From assembly GCF_013368755.1 (NCBI RefSeq), contig NC_049566.1, forward strand, positions 558,001 to 622,000: 64,000 bases of DNA, read 5' to 3'. The stretch's first letter is position 1; every line of letters begins with the position of its first letter. The position numbers and the translations under genes are program-made. This document shows, one piece after another, positions 1 to 14,325 of this stretch. The notes under the pieces were generated by a model, which had not been told where the DNA came from, searched no databases, and was given only the letters and a program-made list of their open reading frames with translations. Source of the DNA: Talaromyces rugulosus (Eukaryota > Ascomycota > Eurotiomycetes > Eurotiales > Trichocomaceae).

Positions 1-527
1 CAATCAACAGGGGGGCCATATCTCTAGAATTCAACTCTAGTAACATCATGTAACTAAGCCTGCCAGACCGGGACCTACATAGAGGGGTATGTTACATACC
101 TTTAAAAATAAAAGCATTTTTATAGAATTTATAAAATCTATATAGTTATATTAGCTATATTTTTGTTTAAAGATAGACTATTTATTATTTTATCATTTAG
201 ATCTATAGATTATCTTAATTATATATCTATAGGTATTTTCTAGGTTCTGATTAACACATCGACTGATCACACGAAACAATCAGGTTTAACCTATTTTCAA
301 CCGAAGAAAACACCGTCAGATAATCAAGTAAAACAACTTGAACCCAAATTGACCAGGCATGCAACTATACATGTAGTTGAGAAGCCGCGGGGAAAACTGA
401 AGGGTAGTTGCCCCACTTGGAGCCGGCGATGTCATCAAGTCGTCCCAAGTCGCCGTTGTCATCACTTCATAACATTCAACACACACTTAGTGATTATCTG
501 ACAGCACGCGTCTCGAGGTCCATCATC
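1..527. other. AT-rich edge region and HIT gene upstream region
   Basis: No gene is visible. Roughly positions 100-250 are strongly AT-rich, with many TATA/TTAAT words, unlike the balanced composition of the coding neighbours. This could be the edge of a decayed repeat or a RIP-affected stretch, but no transposon reading frame can be read. The last 100 bases are the leader of the HIT gene and stay open in its frame. Confidence 0.5.
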
Positions 528-1281
528 ATGTCTGCAGCTTGTATCTTTTGCAAGATCATCAAGGGTACGCCTCCCTGGTGCTGCCCCGCCGGCGCGTAGT
601 TAACCAACTGTGTTTACCAACAGGAGACATCCCCTCATTCAAACTCTTTGAGAATGACAAGGTCTTTGCCTTTCTCGACATCCAGCCATTGAGCCGCGGA
701 CACGCTGTATGTTCAAGCTGAACTGCATTGATCCTGAAATGCTAGGGACGTGTTGACAAATAAATACAACAGCTCATCATCCCGAAATACCACGGCGCAA
801 AGCTCGTTGATATTCCAGACGACAGTCTGACCGAAGTTCTGGTACGCAAGTCATCATCTATTTATATTTTATATAGTTTTTTTTGTTTTGTTTGTTTTTG
901 GCTAGTCCGAGAAAAAAAAAATTGCGTACCTTGAGGACAGCTAACAACAAACAACGCGCACTAGCCCCTCGCAAAGAGAATCGCCAAAGCAACCGGGGCT
1001 GCAGACTATAATATCCTGCAGAACAACGGGCGCGCTGCGCACCAGGTCGTTGACCATGTAAGTAGACTTCTCTTTGCCTACCAGCTTTAACTGACGTTTC
1101 TGATTTAGGTCCATTTCCATGTCGTGCGTTTTTCTCTTCTTTCTTTTAGTGATAAAAAAGCTGACAATGACAGATTCCCAAGCCAAACGAAACCGAGGGA
1201 TTGGGTATTGCGTGGCCGGCTCAGACCACCGACATGGAGAAACTAAAAGCTCTCTTTGAGGAATTGAAGAGCAATATGTAA
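528..1281 (+). CDS. HNT1: HIT-family nucleotide-binding hydrolase (HINT/HNT1 type)
   Basis: Six exons can be joined in frame: 528-564, 624-706, 773-841, 965-1057, 1109-1123 (only 15 nt) and 1174-1281, giving 134 residues. The product starts with the CIFCKIIKG signature of HINT proteins and carries the histidine triad as H94-V-H96-F-H98, split across two exon junctions. HINT enzymes hydrolyse purine nucleoside phosphoramidates such as AMP-lysine; that role is family knowledge. The chosen ATG at 528 matches the usual start. The frame is also open upstream to an ATG at 429, which would add 33 Ser/Arg-rich residues resembling a mitochondrial presequence. The gene ends tail-to-tail with the Sec14-type gene. 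Confidence 0.9.
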
Positions 1282-1541
1282 TTGCTTGTCTAGTCTACAT
1301 CAATTGCGGGGGAAAAATAGTCGAGGTAGTAATAAATCACCGTGATTCTTCAAATATCTACTGTGTATACATGTACTAGACATAACGATACATCCGTGGA
1401 AAACTATATAACTGTGCACTGTCTGCAACATTCGAAATATAAGAGTAATGTAGCTCTCCTGCTCTATGGCTCCAGAGGAAATGCACAAAATCGACCCAAA
1501 TGACCAAAAAAATAAAACAAAAAGACAGTCCAAAAGCTGTG

Positions 1542-3536
<1,995 letters not shown>

Positions 3537-3984
3537 GTGCTTTTTTATTCTTATCAAAGGCAGAGACGTCAGACTCCAGCAGCACGTTTTTGAGCGTTTG
3601 TGGCAGTGTGCGGTGCGTGTCCAGGGCCGATCAGGCCTAATCAGTTAGTTCGCGGTGGCCAAACCTCAGAGATGGCGATAACGTGCGGGGAGACCAGTTA
3701 GGGGAAACTCGTGGGATGCAGCGATGGATCGGCGGCGACGGGGATGTCACTGGCCAGATATATAGCGTACTGGGGCAGAATCGCCAATGAAGCGTGGAAG
3801 ATTAATGATTAAAGTGAGTTTTGATCTCGTGTGGGTGAAACACTGGGCGGTATTCAGATGGCCTTCGGCGCCAAGTGCCGAGGCTGGCGCCTTCCAGCGT
3901 TGCGCTCACCGCTTTCCCCCCCACAACAATAGTAAATAGTCTCCGACATCGACCGTGTTTCTATCAACACAGTCCACCATCGTT
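3537..3984. other. Divergent promoter between CSR1-like gene and DAM1
   Basis: This 448 bp head-to-head spacer must hold both promoters. It contains GC-rich stretches and a CT/CA-rich leader just before DAM1. No further gene is visible. Confidence 0.5.
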
Positions 3985-4738
3985 ATGGACTCCAGCGCTC
4001 CACGCTCGTCGTCGCGTCCTCGGCCAACCTCCCGCCCGACCACGCCGTTGCGCCCCAGCTCGCGCTCGTCGATTCGCGACTCGCACGGCTTCGGGGCCAG
4101 TGTTGATGGCGGCGCGCACGCCGACCCCGCGGTCAACGCGCTGGAGCCGCAGTTTGCAGAGCTGGCCGACTCCATGGCCGACCTGGAGGCCAATTTCATG
4201 CATCTGCAGCTGATGCACGAGAGCCTGGCGCGTTTTAGCGAGAGTTTTGCCAGTTTTCTGTATGGGCTGAATATGAACGCGTTTTGCGTCGACTTTCCGG
4301 AGGTATATATCTATCCATGCCTACGATCCAATGTCATTTACTGAAGCGAGCAGGCTCCGATTTCCGAATCCTTCAAGCGCGCGCAGACCAAGGCAAAGCA
4401 GGGTATGTTCTTGTCCCAACAGGGCTTATGTCTGATCCGGCTGACTGTCTATCATTAGAGGCTGAGGCTAGCAAAATCGGACACGATGCCGACGCAACAT
4501 TCATGTAAGAAGCGCACCCCCCGCGACAATATTTCCGACAACTGACATTCTCAGGACCACGGACACATCCTTTATCGATAATCCACCGACTACAGTGTCG
4601 TCCAAAGCCACGCCATCCACTCGAGGACGCGGGACAGCCTCTAGACGCGGCACGACTGGCAACCGATATAGCACACGAGGAACCGGAACAGCGAGATCAC
4701 GGCCGAGTGCGCTGCCACGCGGAAGAGGCTATCGCTGA
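3985..4738 (+). CDS. DAM1: DASH/Dam1 complex subunit Dam1
   Basis: Exons 3985-4302, 4354-4402, 4459-4504 and 4555-4738 encode 198 residues. After a Ser/Arg/Pro-rich N terminus, the conserved Dam1 domain spans about residues 50-125 and contains LADLEANF-like and LYGLNMNAFCVDFPE-type sequence. The C-terminal tail is rich in Arg/Gly/Thr, the kind of region Aurora B (Ipl1) phosphorylates. Dam1 is part of the ten-subunit DASH ring that couples kinetochores to depolymerising microtubule ends. The protein is shorter than budding yeast Dam1, as is usual for filamentous ascomycetes. Confidence 0.93.
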
Positions 4739-5691
4739 GCCCGGTACTGGGACCCGACATATTAAGATAATCTTCACAATACTACAAGACGCCATGGCCA
4801 GACCATGCTAGCTGGGCTAGCACAATGGCATCCAGACAGAACCAGCCGCCTCGCGTGATTGCTGTGACTGCGGACGCCGGGCAGTACATGTAGTTACAAG
4901 CCCAACAGCCGGCCTCAACACATCAATATTATTAAAGTGTTGAGCATGTAGAATATATATTCAGAGAATAAAACAAAATGAAACAATAAAAAAAGATGTG
5001 CTGTACATGTATCGGGAGTTGCCGCGGCTAGGCCCGTTGGGTCGAAGCTCCGCTGCCGGTTGCCGCCTGCCGCCAGGGCCAGTTTCAACTTTCAACCTTT
5101 GATGCTTCGTCCTCCATCGGTCGCTCTGCCTCCAGCCTGTGTCGATCAAAGCCCAGGCTCGACCAGATAGCACTTGCACAATCCAGACTGTGCTGGAAAC
5201 ATTTGTGGTGTTCTACTTAGGTGCTCCTTTTTTCCGCTCTTTTTTTTTTTTTTCCGGAGAGAGCCCCGTCCGGCCGCCCGCCAAGTAGCACGGCGTCTGG
5301 CGCTTACATGAACAACGTCCATTGTCTGCAGAGATTCTGTCCAAACATCGCCTCGAAGCCATCTCAACCCTGACTGGCATTCTCTGCCAGAGTATTGTTG
5401 TTCAATTGTTGATCCGGACTGGCGAGAATTCGCCTTCGTATACATTGCGGCTCATTCCTTGGCGCTATTGAGACCAGTGTCAGTCTTCACCAGCTGCGAC
5501 ATTGGACTCCCCTTTTGCATTAGCTATTGACCATTAGTTTCGATATCATGCATGCTTAATCTTGTCAGCTGTTGGTTGTTCGCATTGTTTGATTGGTCGT
5601 CTTATAGAGGTTAGCTGGCCTAACTCTCGCGTTGGATAGGGGTTCTTTTTTGGATGTTTTGGACCCATCTCGTTACTTTTATCGATCCATC
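4739..5691. other. Intergenic region, UBP8 upstream
   Basis: No coding gene is convincing in this 950 bp. It holds the 3' region of DAM1, a 14-base T run near 5240 and a T-rich leader before UBP8. Small antisense frames at 4961-5445 lack start context and resemble nothing known. Confidence 0.5.
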
Positions 5692-7637
5692 ATGGCCGCT
5701 GTCTCGACTTCAAGCTTGGCCACGGTGACTCAGGTCAGTGTGTTGACCGAGGCTGAATACGGTTGTGGTATGTGCTGTGCACTCGATATGGATTTAATGA
5801 CCTGCCGCTGACCTCGACAGAGCACCTCGCTGCCGTTCTCAAAGACGGCGGAGATCGCGGCGCCAAATTCACAATTGGATTTATGAAGCAAATTGCCGCC
5901 CGGTCCCCGATTGTGTCTGCACCTGAAACCAATGGCGCCAAGTCGTCGGCACCTTTTACACGCCCGTCTACGAAGCCAGAGTATATCTGTGTGAACTGCA
6001 CGGAAACATTTAGAAATGGCGACCGGCATACGCATAGTGAAAAGACGAAGCATTTCTTTTGTGAGTATCACTGTTCTAACCATTTATGATTGTACAAAAA
6101 CTAACCCCGTGTAGATATCGACTCGCGGACAGGCGCACTGTTCTGTCAGGAATGTCGAGATTTTGTATATGACCATGAGCTAGACAAAATCCGAGGCATG
6201 GCATCGGGACTACCGTCTCGGGCTCGGATTAGCGCAGACAAAGTCGACAGTGTGCGGATGACGAAGATGATAGAACATGCAGTCCTAGATGCATACGCCC
6301 AGGCGAAGAGAGACAGAGAGTCGCCTATGAAAAACAGCAAAGAACTGTCCAAGACCACTGCTTATGTTCTCAAAAGTCTGATCGAAAAGACCAGCCCCTT
6401 GGCCAAGAAGCGAAAGGCCAGCGAGATTTCGACCGACGAGACCAACGGCGACCATGCAGGTCAAAATGGGGTCAATGGAAGCGTATCTGATGAGGCGGTC
6501 GAGCTCGAGGCGGACGAGTCGTATGTACGGGCGAATGCAACGAAACGGATATGCCAGAGTGAGGGGCTCCGGGGTTTGTTTAATCTCGGACAGACTTGTT
6601 ACATGAACGTTGTTCTGCAAACGCTACTACATGAGCCGCTTTTGAATGCCTACTTTCTGGGGAATGGACACCGGTACTACGAGTGCGCCGTCGACGGGTG
6701 CGTGCTGTGCGCGGTGAGCAAGGCATTTGCCGACTTCAACGGGTGTGATAAAAAGGATGGGATCACGGCAGAGCAGCTGCTGTACTCGACGTGGAAGAAC
6801 CATCCTGTAACCTCTCTCTCTTTCTTGTCTCTATGTGAGCATACTAATATGTGATAGGCGCTCGCTGGAAACCACCAGCAGGACGCACACGAGTTCTACC
6901 AGTTTCTAGTAGGCGGACTGCACGCGGCGACTTCGATGGAAGACGACCAAATGAAATGCCATTGTTTCTTCTGCAAGGCGTTTTTCGGCAAGTTCCAAAG
7001 CACGCTGACGTGCCATATGTGCCAGCACACGAGCCGCACGGAGCAGACGCTGCTGGAGCTGAGTCTGGACGTGCAGCTGCATTCGAAAAAGCGGCCGATG
7101 AATGGGATGTCTACGCCAACGCTGGCCAAGTGCCTGCAGTCGTGGGTGTCGCCCGAGGAGCTGATTATGGAGGGATACCAGTGCCAGGGCTGCCACGGAT
7201 ACCCAGACAAGCTCACGAAGCAGCTGCGAATCAAGCGACTGCCGGCGATGCTGTGCATGCAGATGAAGGTATTTCATGTCAGATATATACATGGAAAACG
7301 TATAAAGCTAATTATATAGCGCTTCGAACAAACCCAATCGGAAACGCGCAAAATGCAAGGCAAAATCGACTTTCCGCTGGAAATCAACATGCAGCCGTAC
7401 ACGGTGGCGAGCAAGGCGCACAATAAGGGCCAGAGCGAAGGGTTCATGTACGATCTGGTGTCGACAGTGGTGCACGATGGAGTAGGATTAAACGAAGGGC
7501 ACTACATTGCATATGTCAGGCAGGGGGAGCGGTGGTGTTTGTTCAACGACGACAAGGTGACGTTGGTGACAGAGCGCGAGGTGCTGAATGCGGATGCGTA
7601 TTTGCTGTTTTACACGCTGCGGTCGTTGGCGTGGTGA
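5692..7637 (+). CDS. UBP8: SAGA-type ubiquitin hydrolase Ubp8
   Basis: Exons 5692-5767, 5821-6060, 6115-6806, 6858-7268 and 7320-7637 give 578 residues. A ZnF-UBP finger lies near residues 82-135 (CVNC, then CQEC and DHEL). A Lys-rich linker (KKRKASE) follows. The USP catalytic domain has a Cys box around C266 (NLGQTCYMN), a QQDAHEF block, two zinc-ribbon CxxC pairs, and a His box NEGHYIAYV near the C terminus. Ubp8 removes monoubiquitin from histone H2B as part of the SAGA deubiquitinating module with Sgf11, Sus1 and Sgf73. The architecture and length match this family rather than the larger Ubp14/USP5 class. Confidence 0.92.
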
Positions 7638-9523
7638 TTTATTTTTTTATTACTATCATTGTATTATTCTAGAGCATATGTTATAAATACTGTCAAGATA
7701 TATTATTATCAAGCACGAAATACGGCTAGTCCAGTTATACAGGGTAGTATGGTAGCACTATATGCAAAAAACGGTTGTAGAAATAAAGAATTCCGGGTGG
7801 ATCAGTGCGTGGCAATTGCACGCGATCCGGGGGGAGATAAGCGAGCTCGGACAAGCCAAAGTCCGATAGAGCCGGATGACGTCGCGTGCCTCTGTGCTTG
7901 GCTGTAACAATACGACCATGTACTACGACTGCTTAGTACTTAGTACAGTATACTACTTATGCAAGGATTTCTTCAGATGACCCCAAGGGTAGGTCGGAGC
8001 CCAGCCCTCATAATAATGAATCACCGCACCAGCGAGCCGTGTATCCGACCTAGCGAGTGCACTAGATGTTTTTAGCACGAGTAGCGCAGTATGCCATGTC
8101 GATCGCAGTGGTTTTTTTCTCATGACGGCGTTCATGCCCCACTTTGGGCTGGACTTTTGTTCTTTTTTCTTTTCTCTCTCGCAGTGTATGGACATGGAGT
8201 ATTACTCCGTAGAGGGATCTACAGAGGGGTACATACATCTACCATGTCTGTAGAGTCGTAGACTCCAGAGAGGCGGATATGATACATGGTAATAATAATA
8301 AATAGCGGAACTAGTAAAAATAACATGATACATCAGAGGCTGTTCCGAGCCGTCTTCCGGTCATAAGCTATAAGTTCGGATGCTCGCGGCAGACGAAGCC
8401 CGTGCCAAGACGGTTCGCCTGTCAGTATACAACAAAATGTCTGCTGATCATGGTGTTGTACAAAAAAGAATGCACTACACCACTACAGTATGCAATATAG
8501 CATATGTGAATAGTGTATAGCAGAGCATGCTGAGTCGCACATAGACAGTATATAGATACACCATAGTCTGTATATACGAGGATACATGGATGAAAATGTG
8601 TGCTTGCCAAGCCGCCAGCCCGCCGACTGTTCCGCCGAGCCCCGTGTCCTGCCCGAACGGGGGAGAAAGCGTGACTCACAGAACCCTGATCGGCCATGTA
8701 CGTACCTCGCCCAGTAACTCTTCAAGGAAAGGCGGGGAAAAAAAAAAAAGAATGGCCAGCTGCCTTCATTCGGCCCAAGGACGAGCCAATCCGGGCCGTC
8801 GGCACCTGCATGCCGACTCATGACGGCCAATGATGGTGCCTTGGGGGCGGCTCACCGCTGGAGAAAAGTGTTAGTATTATTAATGCGATCTAAAAGGCCT
8901 AGCAACTTAGCAAAAGGGCTGGCTATCATTAATAATCGCCGGAGAGAATCGCATGACAACGGAGAAAAAAGACTAGTAGCATCCGTCAGTGCCGGCTGCT
9001 GAGTACTACTGGATGTACTCAACCTAGGGAGTATACATACAGGACTACAGAGTATACAAAGTAGTACACGAGCAGAGTGGATATGAATAGAATATATTGT
9101 AGAATAAAGATAACAATAATAGAATACCTTTGCAATAATATATGCAGATCAACCAATATAAATACTATGTACCGTATAAGCTCGGCCAGTCACAAGCCGG
9201 ACCCGCCCTACTTCCACGGCCTTCCGAGCTATGTAATCATGTATGACCTCGTACCCATGCATGGTTAGCCTGGCCGGTGCCTGCCCTTTGATTGAAAAAG
9301 ACGCGAGCCGCCCGAGTCTCTTCTTCCTCTCTCCTGCTTCACCCCGTCTTCTGTCTTCTGCCCTTGTACAGTCTCCCTGTCTGTTCTTGTACATTCTCAC
9401 ATTCGCATTCGTACATAAAACCGAGCTGTCAGAGCTGTAGCTGCTCTTGAATGCATGACGTCCTCGGTCAGGCATACCATAACAATAATTCCAGGGTGAA
9501 AGAAAACCCCCCCCTAATCCGCC
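7638..9523. other. Long intergenic region, no gene seen
   Basis: This 1.9 kb stretch carries only short frames without recognisable products. It contains many TACT/AGTA words (for example a TTACTCCGTA element near 8205 and GTACTTAGTAC near 7935), which recur in other intergenic regions of the window. The final 200 bases are a CT-rich leader for the YTP1-like gene. Confidence 0.5.
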
Positions 9524-11454
9524 ATGCGACAATCGCACCCTTTCAACCTCCTCGGCGCCGCATTCCTCCTCGTCGCGCTTGCTACGGCGCTCCCTGATGG
9601 AGATCATGACATGAATATGGACGGGGACATGGACATGGGCCATAAAGATACCATGTCCAAGCCCGCCGAGGACTGGGCGCAGAGCTATTTTGCCCTGGGC
9701 CAGCACTCTGGCTCCATCCTAGCGCACATTATCCTCGAGGTCATTTCCTGGTGCTTCATTCTTCCTGTTGGTAAGTTTATAAACGAAGTGAAGCAATTAT
9801 TCCCCTGTTTTGTTCAATCAACTGACTGGGACAGCTGTCATGCTGAGCATCGCACATTCGCGATACACCATTCCCCTGCAGTTTGTCTTTCTGGCCGTCA
9901 ACGCCGTTGCTCTGCTCTTTGGCACCATCTACAACACCTCGACCCCAGACCTGTACGAGAACAACGCCCACCACAAGATCGGCTGGATCGCAACCTGGGT
10001 CGCGGGCGCCCAAGTCATCATCGGTCTTATTTATGCCTATTCTGGCCGCGGCCGATCCAAGTCCGGACCCGACTATGAGCGCGCCACCTTCATGCCTGTC
10101 TCGACGCAGAACATGATGGGCCACCAGCAGCTGTACTCGCCTGTGGGTGAGTACCGCTGGTCTGGCGACAGTGGCCAGGGGACTAGCTGCCCGGCGACTC
10201 CTGACGAGGAACGCTTTTCCAAACCAGAAGACGACGAAGAAGATGTCGAGGTGCCGACTCCTCTTGCGCGCGGCTGGTTGCGCAGCGCCGCTTTGGACCG
10301 GTTCTTCACCAGCCGGGTCCCCAGTCTGGTGTCGAACCGCGCGCTCCGTGTGCTGCGTGTTGTTTACAACGTGATTGATCGTATCATCTTGCCGTTTGGC
10401 TTTATTGCGGTGGCCTCGGGCGGTGTGACTTATGGCGGCATCTTTGTATGTATACGCGCTAACCTATTGAGGATATATTGACTGACTTTTCTTGGACAGA
10501 GAGGACAAGGCATTTTCAGCGGTTTGGCGCATTTCATCAAGGGCGGAATTTTCTTCTGGTATGGTCTCGTCGTCCTGGGCCGGTTTATGGGCTGCTGGGC
10601 GAACTTTGGTTGGGCCTGGAACCTGAAGCCGGCCGAGTCGCGCGCTGTCACGGGAGAATTTGTTGAATCTGCCCTCATCTTCACGTATGGTTCTACCAAT
10701 GTCTTCCTGGAGCACCTCGGAGGATGGGGCCAGGCGTGGACTCCTCAAGATCTGGAGCATGTGTCGATCTCGGTCATGTTCTTTGGCGCTGGATTGGTGA
10801 GTTCTCCAACTTTCGGTCTGGTTCATTTTCAGTAATCTAATAAGAACAGTGCGGCCTGCTCCTCGAGTCGAAACGGGTCCGAAGCTGGCTGAAACAGAGC
10901 ATCATGGGCAAGACAGCTGCTCCAGTTTCACAGCAAGCCGAGGAAGAAGAGACCAGCGGCGTATCCTTTAACCCGATGCCGCTACTAATTATCTTCTTGC
11001 TGGGCACGATGATGGGCGGCCACCACCAGCAACAAATGGTGTCGACCATGGTGCACAAGCAATGGGGCAACCTGCTGTCTGGTGCTGCCATGGCCCGCGC
11101 TGTGACCTACATGATCACCTACGTCAAGCCCCCGACGTCGTATCTGCCGGCGCGTCCGCCATCGGAGCTGGTCGGAGCGTTTTGTCTTATTTCTGGCGGG
11201 CTCATCTTTATGCTGAGCGTGAGTATATCTTTTTTTTCACTTTTCCTTCTGGACTCTGCTGACAGACGGTTTAGGCTTCTGATATCATGGACGTCATGGT
11301 CTTTTACGATCTCGACGCCATGTTCACTTTTAATGTGGCCGTCGGCGTGTCCTGCTTTATCATGGCCTATGAAATCCTCGTCATCGCCGTCAAAGCCTGG
11401 GCTGTCAAGAAAGAGACAGTCCAGTACCACGCGCGCTCGTGGTCTTCTGCGTGA
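9524..11454 (+). CDS. YTP1-like integral membrane protein (DUF2427 + Ytp1 domains)
   Basis: Exons 9524-9770, 9835-10445, 10500-10796, 10850-11218 and 11275-11454 give 567 residues. A signal peptide (about 1-22) is followed by a short acidic Asp/Met/His segment of about 18 residues (DHDMNMDGDMDMGHKD). Next comes a four-helix membrane domain (DUF2427), then a charged cytosolic loop rich in Asp/Glu. The Ytp1 domain follows, with several further membrane segments and a GHHQQQ motif between helices. Ytp1 was described in yeast as a mitochondrial-type membrane protein; its biochemical role is unknown. The Met/His/Asp cluster suggests metal binding, but that is inference. The gene stands alone, with long spacers on both sides. 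Confidence 0.85.
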
Positions 11455-12187
11455 GCTCGACCTAGTGTGCTCACACCATTCATCACACTCTATCGATTCA
11501 AAAGATGAAAAAAAAAAAGAAAGAAAGAAAGAAAGAAAGCGCTCTTCACTTCTTAGCGTCGTCCTACATGGACTGATTTATTCTGGCTTTAGTTTTATAC
11601 CCTTGATGATTTGTTTGCCTTGTTTTTTTATTTAATACGAGCATGATTCCCCACGAAGTTATGCTGAATAGTACTCGACAGTTAATACTAGACGGTACTG
11701 TTGTTGTACATGTTATTGATTTATGAGATAGTTGTGAATGAATGAACAGATAGCTCTACCCTACCTTTTTGACTAGGCAGTATGCGGACATAATGTACCT
11801 TTCCTATTTCTTGATGTACATGTAGTTGTTTTCTAGGTTGAGACGGTTGGACGGGGCCCTCCGCTCTCCTGTGGTACTTTCCAATTACCACTTCCCATTC
11901 TTCCATCTTCTCTCTTTTCCCACCACCCATCTCTATCTACATCTTATTCAGTTAAAAACGGTCTAGTTTTATTATCTAGAATCTAGTCAGAACGCTTCTT
12001 TATATTTATATTAATTCAACGCTAACTTCACCGCGGAGAGAACGAAGCACTAGTATCCCTGTAGTTGACGAGAGGGGCAATACGTCCCGTCAGGTCAAGA
12101 AATCATACTTTCATTATTGGGTTGCGAAATAATCTAGGTTGAACAGTCATCCTAATGATGAATAGGTAGGTACAGTAAAGAGAAGCC
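11455..12187. other. Intergenic region with GAAA repeat
   Basis: Contains a short (GAAA)n microsatellite near 11518-11540 and AT-rich sequence. No coding gene is seen. A TACATGTAGTT word at about 11818 also occurs near 370 and 4887. Confidence 0.5.
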
Positions 12188-13033
12188 TCACTCCTCGTCC
12201 AGCTCAAAGCGGTCCAAGAACTTGAACGTCGCCAATCCTTCCTTGATATTATCCACGAATTCTTTGACAGGAGATTCGGCGACATACACACCGGCTCGAG
12301 AAGTCAGGATGTCTGCATCGTCAAGTGCAGCAGCCCCGGTTCCGAGGGCGCCCACAGGCTTGCCAAACCGGAATCCATCAAGAAGGATCTGGAGGGGTCG
12401 GCCGGCAGGATACAGAGTCGAGGGTGCATTGACAGTGATGCTGTTCGGGGCAAACAGACCATCAGCTCCGTCTGCAACGATTATGGCGTCAAAGTTGATG
12501 GCGTCCGACGCAGAATAGGTCTGATCGACTCCGGCCTCAAAACGCTCGGCCACTACGATAACGTCCACGTCATCGGATGCAAAGCTCGACCGGAGAGCAT
12601 TCGCTTCGTCAATCGAGGACCTCTCAGCTACTGATGCAAGCACGCCAATCTTGAGGCCATCGAGTCTCTTCAGCTTCGTCCCAAAGACGCCAACATCAGT
12701 GGTCTTGTTATCGTGATAGTAGGTGGGATCCGGTTGCGGTTCCTCGACATTAAGAGCACGAGCAACCCGCTTGGCGACATCATTGCTGATACGGTTCAAT
12801 TGGATGACGATGTTGTTCCTCACGACGGTGCTCTTGACATTGGCGGTTTCGAAGCGGATGGCATTGATTAGGAACTGTTGCTCGGTAGGCACTAGAGAGT
12901 TGAAAAACAGACGGGGCTGCGACCAAAGGTCGCTGAAGGAAGGACTGATGGTACGCTGGAGCTTTCCGCTGGCAGTTCGACCGGGGGTTGTAAAGAATCC
13001 CTCCCCCTCATTTGCTCTAGATCTTGTTGCGTA
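12188..13033 (-). pseudogene. 5'-truncated large-subunit catalase (C-terminal relic)
   Basis: The minus-strand frame reads cleanly for 281 codons from NEGEGFFTT through SDLWSQPRLFFNSL, FLINAIRFE and an intact flavodoxin-like (DJ-1/PfpI) C-terminal domain ending in ELDEE. These are the conserved C-terminal parts of fungal large catalases (about 720-750 residues). The haem-binding core, about 60% of the protein, is absent. The frame contains no ATG at all and meets a stop at 13034-13036, just before homology begins. The next gene's promoter follows, so no missing exons fit upstream. What remains has no frameshift or internal stop, so the truncation looks recent or the fragment is under some constraint. 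It cannot act as a catalase. Confidence 0.85.
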
Positions 13034-13416
13034 TTATGGATATAGGTTTAATTGATAATTCCGGTATGATATTACGAAATCAACATTTCAAATCACACCC
13101 TTGTTTTCTTTATTTTAATAATAATAATAATAACATTTACTAGAGAAAGTTTAAAACGAGCGGAGATGACATTTGTATTAACTCCGCTATCGCGCGTGAG
13201 GTTTAATTGCTTACATGTTAACTCCGCTCGATAACGACATAGTTTTTGGGATGTACCCACAAGAGGAGACTAGCGTTGGTGGGCGTGTTGGTGCGAGTAA
13301 TGATAAATAATAAATAAGTAAAGGCGGCCCTGGTTATTTAATTTGTCTGACTCTCTCGTCTTCTCAGTTCAAACTACATCTTCTCAGCTACCACGTCTAC
13401 AAGAATACTCAAAAAA
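13034..13416. other. Breakpoint region and promoter of dienelactone hydrolase gene
   Basis: AT-rich DNA with an (ATA)n run near 13117-13133. It separates the truncated catalase from the next gene. A directly repeated word, TTAACTCCGCT, occurs near 13177 and 13218. No other coding sequence is seen. Confidence 0.45.
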
Positions 13417-14325
13417 ATGGCTGGTACTTTGCAAAAATGCTGTGCCACTGGCTTCAAGCACGAAGGTGAAACCGAGGGCGAGCTCAAAAACATTGGACAA
13501 TGCAAGTCTCTTCCCCTCCTTTGTAAAATGTGTGTGTGTTACTTACTGGTTTATGGTAGACCCCGCCTACTTTGCCTATCCCAAAACCGCAAACCCTAAA
13601 AAGGCCATTATCCTGATTACCGACGTCTTCGGCATTGTCAGCAACAGCCAGCTACTCGCCGACGACTTTGCGCGCAATGGGTATCTGGCCGTTATCCCGG
13701 ATATTCTCAACAACGACTCGATTAATTTCGGAGACTGGGGCACTAGTAGAGTGAACTTTCCGGCCTGGATTGCGAAGCATGGGCCAGAGACCGTTGAGCC
13801 GGCTATCGAGGCGACTATCAAGCATTTGAGAGAGGAATTGGGCGTGGAGAAGATTGGCACTGCGGGGTATTGTTACGGAGGGCGAGTGAGTTGATCTTTA
13901 TCTGCTACTACTCTTCTAGTGCTATATGCTGATATCAGTTGGTGGGGTTAGTTTGTTGTTAGTTTCTTGAAGAATGGCAAGACGGATGCTGGATACACCG
14001 CGCACCCCACGGCCATCCAGACCGGCCAGCTGGCTGCTATCGAGAAGCCCTTGTCCATTGCTGCCGCAGGTAGGATCACCATCTCCAAGTCGAGACAAGC
14101 AAGGTTCAAGCTGACTTTGCAGAAATCGATACTGTCTGGCCCACCGAGCACCGCCACGAGGCCGAGGGCATTCTCAGCAAGACCGGCCAGCCTTACCAGA
14201 TCAACGTGTACGGAGGCGTGCAGCACGGGTTCGCGGCGCGCGGCGACATGAGCAATGCCCATTTGAAGACGTCCAAGGAGTTGGCTTTTCTGCAGGCGCT
14301 GAACTGGTTCCAGTATTATCTGTGA
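13417..14325 (+). CDS. Dienelactone hydrolase family protein (AIM2-like)
   Basis: Exons 13417-13501, 13560-13885, 13952-14069 and 14123-14325 give 243 residues. The alpha/beta-hydrolase triad of this family is visible: Cys133 in GYCYGGR, Asp179 after IAAAEI, and His211 in GVQHGF. DLH proteins hydrolyse dienelactones or related esters; fungal members are mostly cytosolic and of unknown substrate. The first intron begins with GC (GCAAGT) instead of GT; joining there restores the frame. The start ATG lies in an A-rich context typical of strong fungal starts. The upstream neighbour is a catalase relic with no shared function. Confidence 0.85.

Noticed and set aside
8483..8830. 115-codon minus frame
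   Set aside because: Low complexity with a phenylalanine run from a poly-A tract, no homology and no promoter context.
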